From the NCBI GenBank assembly GCA_002410065.1, contig DHQB01000028.1:62001-126000 (forward strand): a stretch of 64,000 nt of DNA, given 5' to 3'. The notes beneath the pieces were generated by a model. The model did not search any database. It saw nothing but the letters and a program-made list of their open reading frames with translations, and was not told the origin of the DNA. The position numbers and the translations under genes are program-made. The DNA is from Bacteroidales bacterium UBA5349 (lineage in GTDB: Bacteria > Bacteroidota > Bacteroidia > Bacteroidales > Tenuifilaceae). Positions 58,138 to 64,000 of the stretch are shown here, piece after piece (the first letter of the stretch is position 1; each line of letters starts with the position of its first letter).

Positions 58138-59430
58138 CTAATCAACCTTAATTAGGTAGTAGTTTTTTTTCCCTTTTTGAATTAGGATGTACTTGTTGTT
58201 AATTAGTTGCGATTTGTCAATTATTACTTCAGCATCATTTACTTTTTCTTTGTTAAGGCTAACTCCTCCACCCTTAACAGTTCTTCTTAACTCTCCTTTC
58301 GAAGGGAATATTTCGGTTTTTTCTGCAGCCAAATCGGCAAACGAAATCCCATTCTCGAGCACTGCCATTGGAACATTAAACATGGGGACACCTTCAAAAA
58401 CGGAAAGGAATGTGTTTTCGTCTATTTTATGAAGAATATCTGACGTAGATTTTCCAAAAAGGATTTCCGATGCTTCAACTGCTGAATTATAATCCTCCTC
58501 GGAGTGAACCATTATGGTTAGCTCTTTTGCTAGGGTTTTCTGTATTTTACGCTCATGAGCAGCCAGTTTATGCTCTGCAATAAGATTATCAATAGTCTCT
58601 TTATCAAGAAGGGTAAAAATCTTGGTGTACTTTTCAGCATCCTCGTCGGAGGTGTTTAGCCAAAATTGGTAAAACTTGTAGGGTGAGGTTAAATTGCGAT
58701 CAAGCCATACATTGCCCTCTTCGGTTTTACCAAATTTTCCGCCATCGGCTTTGGTAATTAATGGGCATGTAAGGGCAAAGGCCTCGCCACCAAGTTTACG
58801 CCTAATGAGTTCGGTTCCGGTAACGATATTGCCCCATTGGTCGGATCCCCCCATTTGAAGTTTACATCCGTTATGTTCGTATAGATGAAGAAAATCGGTA
58901 CCCTGAACCAGCTGGTAAGTAAATTCGGTAAATGATAGTCCTGAACCTGATTCACCGCTAATTCTCTTTTTTACAGAGTCTTTGCTCATCATGTAGTTTA
59001 CGGTGATGTGCTTGCCGATATCGCGGATAAAATCTAGGAATGAGAACTCCTTCATCCAATCGTAGTTGTTTACCATTATTGCCGCATTGGCTGCATCCGA
59101 TTCGAAATCGAGGAAACGGGCAAGTTGTTCTTTTAGGCACTCTTGGTTATGTCTCAGGGTTTGCTCGTCGAGCAAGTTTCGCTCTTGCGATTTGCCTGAA
59201 GGGTCGCCTATCATGCCCGTAGCGCCACCAACCAGAACGATTGGCTTATGCCCACATCGTTGAAAATGTTTAAGCATCATAACCGATACTAGGTGTCCAA
59301 TGTGAAGCGAGTCGGCAGTTGGGTCGATTCCTACGTATGCACTGGTCATCTCCTTTAGGAGTTGTTCCTCAGTTCCAGGCATCATATCGTGAATCATGCC
59401 ACGCCATTCGAGCTCTTTAACGAAATTCAT
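58138..59430 (-). CDS. tyrS: Tyrosyl-tRNA synthetase
   Basis: A 430-residue class I synthetase of the bacterial TyrRS type. The HIGH motif is in DSLHIGHLVSVMML. The KMSKS equivalent is KFGKT. The Tyr-binding region has GGSDQWGNI and the anticodon-side ends in an S4 domain (GGVSLNKEKVNDAEVII). It starts the tyrS-wzz-wzy transcript; the Wzz-like gene begins 16 bp after the stop. The length is normal. Confidence 0.97.
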   Translation of the reverse strand: MNFVKELEWRGMIHDMMPGTEEQLLKEMTSAYVGIDPTADSLHIGHLVSVMMLKHFQRCGHKPIVLVGGATGMIGDPSGKSQERNLLDEQTLRHNQECLKEQLARFLDFESDAANAAIMVNNYDWMKEFSFLDFIRDIGKHITVNYMMSKDSVKKRISGESGSGLSFTEFTYQLVQGTDFLHLYEHNGCKLQMGGSDQWGNIVTGTELIRRKLGGEAFALTCPLITKADGGKFGKTEEGNVWLDRNLTSPYKFYQFWLNTSDEDAEKYTKIFTLLDKETIDNLIAEHKLAAHERKIQKTLAKELTIMVHSEEDYNSAVEASEILFGKSTSDILHKIDENTFLSVFEGVPMFNVPMAVLENGISFADLAAEKTEIFPSKGELRRTVKGGGVSLNKEKVNDAEVIIDKSQLINNKYILIQKGKKNYYLIKVD

Positions 59431-59477
59431 ATTCAGAAAATTTTGGCAAAGATAAGAAATTGGGACAATAATATAGG

Positions 59478-60020
59478 CTATACTTCGGCCTTATTACCTT
59501 CGGATTGGATGATTGTATTCTTAAGGGTACCCTTTATCTCATCAAAATTTAGGTACGGATAAATTGAGGGTACTATCCTCTTTATTGGATTGTAAAGGAA
59601 TGATTTTTGCTCAAAATCGTCGGGTATAATTTTTACCTTATCGCTTATTTTTTCTAGCAACAGCAGGATTACGCTAATAATTAGTGCCATTTTTAGTATC
59701 CCCAAAATAATACCCAGCAACTTGTTAACTATACCCAAAAGGGCTATGTTAACAATGCCCTCAACTAAAATCCCAATAAAATGAACTGCTACCACAAGTG
59801 CGGCAAATGTGATGGCAAAAGCAATTAACGGAAGATATTTAGTAGTAATTGAGAAGTGCTCTGTAAGCAAACCAGCAGTATAATCAGAAAAATGGATTGC
59901 ACCCCATATACCAAGAATTAATCCCACAAGCCCAGCAGCCTGAACAATAAAGCCTTTGCGAAATCCTTTAAAACCTGCATAGGCAAAAAAGGCTAACAGA
60001 ATAATATCGAGTATGCTCAT
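59478..60020 (-). CDS. CvpA family membrane protein
   Basis: A 180-residue protein with four membrane helices (for example LVGLILGIWGAIHF and ILKMALIISVILLLL). The start MSILDIILLAFFAYAGFKGFRKGFI is the typical CvpA signature. The family is linked to colicin V production and envelope stress tolerance. It lies 13 bp after the polyprenyl synthase gene, so it is probably co-transcribed with it. Confidence 0.9.
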   Translation of the reverse strand: MSILDIILLAFFAYAGFKGFRKGFIVQAAGLVGLILGIWGAIHFSDYTAGLLTEHFSITTKYLPLIAFAITFAALVVAVHFIGILVEGIVNIALLGIVNKLLGIILGILKMALIISVILLLLEKISDKVKIIPDDFEQKSFLYNPIKRIVPSIYPYLNFDEIKGTLKNTIIQSEGNKAEV

Positions 60021-60033
60021 AATAACTCTAGAA

Positions 60034-61008
60034 TTAATTCTTACGGGTGATTATATAGTCGATTAAATTATTTAGTGATTCTTTGTAAGGTGAATTGGGG
60101 TAAGTTTCGAGTATACTTCGCGATTCCTGAGCATAAAAGAGCATCTTTTCTGAAGCATACTCAACTCCTCCATTGGTCTTGGTGAATTGGATTACCTCCT
60201 CAACAGCCTTTGCGCTGTGTTTGCTTTTGCGAAGTAGCGAACGAATTTTTGCTTGTTCTGCTCTGCTTACCTTGCTGAGTGCGTATATTATTGGAAGGGT
60301 AAGCTTGTTCTCTTTTATATCATTCCCTGTTGGTTTGCCAATTATGCCTTGTGGCTCGTAATCGAATATGTCATCCTTAATTTGAAAGGCAATACCCAAA
60401 TTCTCACCAAATTTGTACATCTTATCCAACTGCTCTGCTGATGCTTTTGCTGCTTGAGCACCATTTATTGCACATGAGGCAATTAGCGTTGCTGTTTTTT
60501 TTCTGATAATCTCAAAGTACACATCCTCATCTATATGCATTTTGCGCGAACGCTCAATTTGCATAAGTTCCCCCTCGCTCATCTCTTTAACTGCCTTACT
60601 CATGTGTTTCAGCAACTCAAACTCATCGTTTTCAACTGCAACAAGCAAACCTTTTGAGAGTAAGAAATCGCCAACCAACACCGCAATTTTAGAGCGCCAA
60701 AGGGCATTGATAGAAAACGATCCTCTCCGTTCATAGGCTTCGTCAACCACATCGTCGTGAATTAGGGTTGCCGTATGCAGTAGCTCAATCATCGATGCAG
60801 CAACATAGGTTGATTGCGTTATTCCACCATTTAGTGCCGAAGTTAGAAATACGATCAAAGGGCGTATTTGCTTACCCTTTCGCCTGTATATGTAGTTTGT
60901 AATAATTCCAAGAAGTGGCACTTTACTCTTCATAACGCTACTGAAGTAGTCGTCAAACTTCTTCATTTCTTCGGCTACGGGTTTTTTAATGCTATTGGGG
61001 TTTAACAC
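60034..61008 (-). CDS. Polyprenyl diphosphate synthase
   Basis: A 324-residue trans-isoprenyl diphosphate synthase. The first Asp-rich motif is LIHDDVVDEAYERRG and the second is FQIKDDIFDYE. KGKQIRPLIVFLTS is the N-terminal substrate-binding segment. Length and motifs suit a long-chain (octaprenyl or solanesyl type) synthase that supplies the menaquinone side chain. The chain length cannot be set by eye. Confidence 0.92.
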   Translation of the reverse strand: MLNPNSIKKPVAEEMKKFDDYFSSVMKSKVPLLGIITNYIYRRKGKQIRPLIVFLTSALNGGITQSTYVAASMIELLHTATLIHDDVVDEAYERRGSFSINALWRSKIAVLVGDFLLSKGLLVAVENDEFELLKHMSKAVKEMSEGELMQIERSRKMHIDEDVYFEIIRKKTATLIASCAINGAQAAKASAEQLDKMYKFGENLGIAFQIKDDIFDYEPQGIIGKPTGNDIKENKLTLPIIYALSKVSRAEQAKIRSLLRKSKHSAKAVEEVIQFTKTNGGVEYASEKMLFYAQESRSILETYPNSPYKESLNNLIDYIITRKN

Positions 61009-61187
61009 GAATTTTTTGTTTTAGAGTTATAGTCTTTTACAAATTAACTGTATTTTTTTGTTAAAGTTCATTTTAAACTTTCCCAAGTTTACTAAAACCA
61101 AAATTTGAAATTCAATTATTTCATACTAGTTGTTCATTCATTTCAACCAAAATGTTTTAATAATTAACCAAGCTATAAAAGTATTTA

Positions 61188-61195
61188 TATATTTG
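61188..61195 (+). promoter_or_regulatory. -7 element of the ArsR-type regulator
   Basis: TATATTTG, an exact TAnnTTTG match, 23 bp before the ATG at 61219. There is no clear -33 box. Confidence 0.5.
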
Positions 61196-61218
61196 TATCT
61201 TATCAATATGTTAGAATA

Positions 61219-61518
61219 ATGGGTAAGGTAAAAGATATTAAGGTTGAAAGTTTGGAACATGCGGCCGGAATGCTTAAGGCAATGGCGCATCCTATGCGCA
61301 TTGCAATTCTTAATTTTTTAGAGGATGGTACTAGAATGACTGTAACGGAGATACATGAAAGGCTTAAAATAGAGCAGTCAACCACATCGCATCACTTGGG
61401 AATACTTAAGGATAAAGGGGTACTTTCTTCAAAGCGAGAGGGAAAGAACACCTTCTACTTTTTAAAAAATGATAATCTTTCCAAGATAATGGAATGCATT
61501 AACAAGTGCACTCCCTAA
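61219..61518 (+). CDS. ArsR family winged-helix regulator
   Basis: A 99-residue regulator with the ArsR fold: LKAMAHPMRIAILNFLEDG, then the recognition helix QSTTSHHLGILKDKGVLSS, and the wing KREGKNTFYFL. The metal-binding ELCVC motif of ArsR/SmtB is absent. The Cys are only near the C-terminus (MECINKCTP), so it may sense redox or another ligand. It stands alone, with no linked transporter. Confidence 0.9.
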   Translation: MGKVKDIKVESLEHAAGMLKAMAHPMRIAILNFLEDGTRMTVTEIHERLKIEQSTTSHHLGILKDKGVLSSKREGKNTFYFLKNDNLSKIMECINKCTP

Positions 61519-61612
61519 GGCAATTATCTTTTTAAAATTCATTTTGGTTTTTCCTTGGCCTTTGCAGTAAGTTTTTCTGCAATTCTTGCTGATTTATAAA
61601 CTGACTTCACTT

Positions 61613-62056
61613 ATGGCAAAAATACGTTTAACTAAGGAGTTTACTTTTGAAATGGCCCATGTGCTTGAAGGGTACGATGGGCCCTGTGAGAATATTCACG
61701 GTCACTCGTATAGATTAGAGGTTACGGTTATTGGTACGCCTGTTGCCGATAGGGCAAACCCTAAATGCGGCATGGTTATGGACTTTGGCCAACTCAAGAG
61801 AATTGTTAAATGTGAGGTGGTTGATAGGTTTGATCATGTGCTCATGGTAAATAGCGATAGCAAGCTGTTTAGGCTAAAAGAAGAGATACCACTTGCAAAA
61901 ATGTTTCCCGTTGATTTTCAGCCGACCTGTGAAAATCTTCTTATTCACATTGCCCAATTAATCTCTGAGCAGCTTCCCAAGGAGGTAAGTTTGCACCATC
62001 TTAAACTTCATGAAACAGCCACCAGTTATGCAGAGTGGTTTGCCTCTGATAACTAG
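61613..62056 (+). CDS. queD: 6-carboxytetrahydropterin synthase family protein (QueD/PTPS)
   Basis: A 147-residue T-fold enzyme. The ATG at 61613 is chosen (AKIRLTKEFTFEMAHVL). The zinc His residues are in FEMAHVL and NIHGHSY. KCGMVMDFGQLK and the catalytic-side FDHVL and LHETATSYAEW follow. It converts dihydroneopterin triphosphate to 6-carboxytetrahydropterin in queuosine synthesis, or acts as a PTPS-like enzyme. The catalytic Cys is at the position of PNPKCGMV-type (ANPKCGMVMDF). No other queuosine genes are adjacent. Confidence 0.9.
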   Translation: MAKIRLTKEFTFEMAHVLEGYDGPCENIHGHSYRLEVTVIGTPVADRANPKCGMVMDFGQLKRIVKCEVVDRFDHVLMVNSDSKLFRLKEEIPLAKMFPVDFQPTCENLLIHIAQLISEQLPKEVSLHHLKLHETATSYAEWFASDN

Positions 62057-62201
62057 AAAAATTTAAAGACGGCATATTCTACCAATGCTTTGGTCAGTAA
62101 CTACCCTTCACAAAATTTTATTTCTTACTTTTGAAATCGCATTACCTGATTGGTTTTGCGTGTATGTTCTATTTTGCTAACCCTCGAAATACCCCATAGT
62201 T

Positions 62202-64000
62202 ATGCCTAAAAAACTTCTGGTTCTCGATGCCTACGCCCTGATATACCGCGCCTATTTTGCCTTTATTAGTCGTCCAATTATGACAAGCAAAGGACAAAAT
62301 ACCTCAGCCATTTTTGGATTTACTAAATCGCTTTTCGATGCACTTAAGCGGTTCGACCCCACCCATATTGCAGTTGCCTTTGATATATCGGGCAAGACCT
62401 TTCGTAACGATTTATATCCCGAGTACAAGGCTAACCGTCAGGAAACTCCAGAGGATATTCGTTCGGCTGTGCCAATTATTAAGGAAATTATCCGGGCTAT
62501 GAATATTACCATTCTCGAAAAGCAGGGTTACGAAGCCGACGATATTGTGGGAACGCTTGCTAAAAGAGCAGAACCACTTGGTTTTGAGGTTATGATGATG
62601 ACGCCCGATAAGGATTACGGTCAGCTACTTACCAGCAAAGTGGTAATGGTAAAACCCTCGCGCAGTGGTGCTGATATTGAAACGGTAACAGCAGAAGACT
62701 TGTGCAAAAAGTATGGCATTGAAAACCCCATGCAGTTTAAGGATATACTTGCTCTTTGGGGTGATGCATCCGATAATATACCAGGCGTCCCAGGGATTGG
62801 AGAGAAAACGGCTACAAAACTCATTTCACAGTACGGATCCATTGAAGAGATTTACAAGAATATCGACCAGCTATCGAAGGGACAGCAGGAAAAGTTGCTC
62901 GAGAATCGTGAGCAGCTTGATTTGGCTCGTATTCTGGTGGAAATAAAACTGGATGTACCCGTTGATATTGATTTTGATAAACTGGCACGTGCTCAACCAA
63001 ACGCGGAAGAGTTGAAAAAACTGTTTGAGGAGTTGGAGTTTCGCTCGTTAAGTCGCGATATTTTTGGCGAAGCCCAACCTCAAAACAAGCCCAAGCCCAT
63101 ACAAACATCGCTTTTTGGCGATGATGATTTCCCTCAAGCCCTTAATGTGCTCTCTTTAAAAACCATCGACGATGTTAAACACGATTACCGATTGGTTAAC
63201 ACCGATAAGGAAATTGATGAGTTGGTGAGAATGCTTTCGGCAGCAAATGAGTTCTGTTTTGATACTGAGACCACAGGCCTTGAGCATCATACATCGAAAC
63301 TGGTGGGCATCTCATTTTCAGTTGAACCGCATACGGCTTGGTATGTTCCCATTCCTGCCGAGGACAGTAAGGCCAATGAGATTTTAAACCGTTTTAAACC
63401 TCTTTTTGAGGATGAAAGCATTGCCAAGATAGGTCAGAACATTAAGTTCGATTTACTGATGCTTAAATACTATGGAATTGAGCTGCGGGGCAAACTTAAC
63501 GATACCATGCTAGGGCATTATCTACTTGAGCCCGATATGCGGCACAACCTTAATATCCTTTCCGAAAATATTTTAGGTTATAAACCCATTGACATTGAGG
63601 AACTAATTGGTAAGAAAGGTATAAGGCAGCTGAATATGCGCAATATCGATCCAAAAAAAGCGGCCATTTATGCTGGCGAGGATTCTGATCTTACTTTACA
63701 GTTAAAAAAGATTTTATGGGAAAGACTGGAGAAGGAAAATCTTACAAAACTATACTACACCCTTGAGGAGCCCCTAATTAAGGTGCTTGCACAAATTGAG
63801 TACGCAGGGGTTACCATTGACACACAGGCGCTAAACGATTATGCCGTTGAGCTAAATAAAGAACTCCTGCAGCTCGATCAAGATATAAAGGAAATGGCGG
63901 GTATGCCCGATCTCAACGTTTCCTCGCCAAAGCAGTTGGGAGAGGCGCTATTCGAGCGAATGAAGATTGCAACCGACGCTAAACGTACTAAAACAAAGCA
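62202..64000 (+). CDS. polA: DNA polymerase I, N-terminal part (3' end outside window)
   Basis: The frame is open from the ATG at 62202 to the window end, 599 codons without a stop. The 5' nuclease domain is clear (VLDAYALIYRAYFAF, YEADDIVGTLA, TPDKDYGQLL, LWGDASDNIPGVPGIGEKTA). A 3'-5' exonuclease domain follows, with intact DxE (FCFDTETTGL), a middle Asp region (GQNIKFDLLML) and YAGEDSDLTL, so proofreading is likely active, unlike in Taq polymerase. The beginning of the polymerase domain is reached (YAGVTIDTQAL, NVSSPKQLGEALF). It acts in repair and Okazaki-fragment maturation. Confidence 0.97.
   Translation, partial: MPKKLLVLDAYALIYRAYFAFISRPIMTSKGQNTSAIFGFTKSLFDALKRFDPTHIAVAFDISGKTFRNDLYPEYKANRQETPEDIRSAVPIIKEIIRAMNITILEKQGYEADDIVGTLAKRAEPLGFEVMMMTPDKDYGQLLTSKVVMVKPSRSGADIETVTAEDLCKKYGIENPMQFKDILALWGDASDNIPGVPGIGEKTATKLISQYGSIEEIYKNIDQLSKGQQEKLLENREQLDLARILVEIKLDVPVDIDFDKLARAQPNAEELKKLFEELEFRSLSRDIFGEAQPQNKPKPIQTSLFGDDDFPQALNVLSLKTIDDVKHDYRLVNTDKEIDELVRMLSAANEFCFDTETTGLEHHTSKLVGISFSVEPHTAWYVPIPAEDSKANEILNRFKPLFEDESIAKIGQNIKFDLLMLKYYGIELRGKLNDTMLGHYLLEPDMRHNLNILSENILGYKPIDIEELIGKKGIRQLNMRNIDPKKAAIYAGEDSDLTLQLKKILWERLEKENLTKLYYTLEEPLIKVLAQIEYAGVTIDTQALNDYAVELNKELLQLDQDIKEMAGMPDLNVSSPKQLGEALFERMKIATDAKRTKTK

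Noticed and set aside
58758..59263. Several short open frames on both strands within tyrS
   Set aside because: All are shadows of a full-length tyrosyl-tRNA synthetase with its HIGH, KFGKT and S4 features intact.

Overview
The window looks like chromosomal DNA of a low-GC member of the Bacteroidota, most likely Bacteroidales. Several things point there. Promoter-like sites follow the group's TTTG-N19/20-TAnnTTTG pattern. The gene order DUF4271 - hemD - rnpA - yidD - S41 peptidase is typical of the group. There is a UpxY/NusG-like protein, PspC-domain proteins with a shared N-terminal module, and RND and TolC sets of Bacteroidota style. I see no phage, insertion sequence, CRISPR array or rRNA. 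Most of the window is core chromosome with a few accessory operons. Layout: 1-7.3 kb holds a truncated histidine kinase, the S41 peptidase / yidD / rnpA / hemD / DUF4271 block, dtd, a MazG-like pyrophosphohydrolase and deoC. 7.3-10.1 kb holds a secreted S9 peptidase. 10.4-15.2 kb is a five-gene operon with a small protein resembling the N-terminus of lysine aminomutases, a GNAT-deacetylase fusion, two tandem ATP-grasp ligases and a second GNAT; its product is unknown. 15.3-21.9 kb is an envelope module: histidine kinase, NtrC-type sigma-54 activator, a close match to a -24/-12 promoter with an upstream palindrome, an outer-membrane-type lipoprotein, two L,D-transpeptidases and a membrane protein. 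22-34 kb holds tRNA-Arg, an Lrp regulator, a TPR hybrid kinase, an AspT-type transporter, an AEC transporter, an orphan UpxY, rpiB, hemW and a TPR-SpoIIE phosphatase. 33.5-40.1 kb is a TetR/TolC/adaptor/RND efflux operon. 40.2-49 kb holds a lipoprotein, a glycosyltransferase, signalling proteins, DUF2797 and a PspC-PadR-PspC cluster. 49-54.3 kb holds tRNA-Gln, a TolC-adaptor pair without a pump gene, tsaB, a DUF3108 protein and efp. 54.4-64 kb holds a second SpoIIE phosphatase, a Wzy-like and a Wzz-like gene behind tyrS, cvpA, a polyprenyl synthase, an ArsR regulator, queD and the 5' part of polA, which runs off the window. The two regions that look most like undescribed systems are these. (1) In the sigma-54 envelope module, the lipoprotein and the first L,D-transpeptidase appear to share a helical domain. 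A lipoprotein encoded beside peptidoglycan cross-linking enzymes suggests a Bacteroidota counterpart of Braun-lipoprotein tethering, switched by a two-component system. (2) The acetyltransferase / deacetylase / double ATP-grasp operon has the logic of an acetyl-protected small peptide or beta-amino acid conjugate pathway. Both functional readings are inferences from sequence and context. Start codons were often moved inward from the longest open frame when an ATG, a signal peptide or family length favoured it; these choices are stated per gene.
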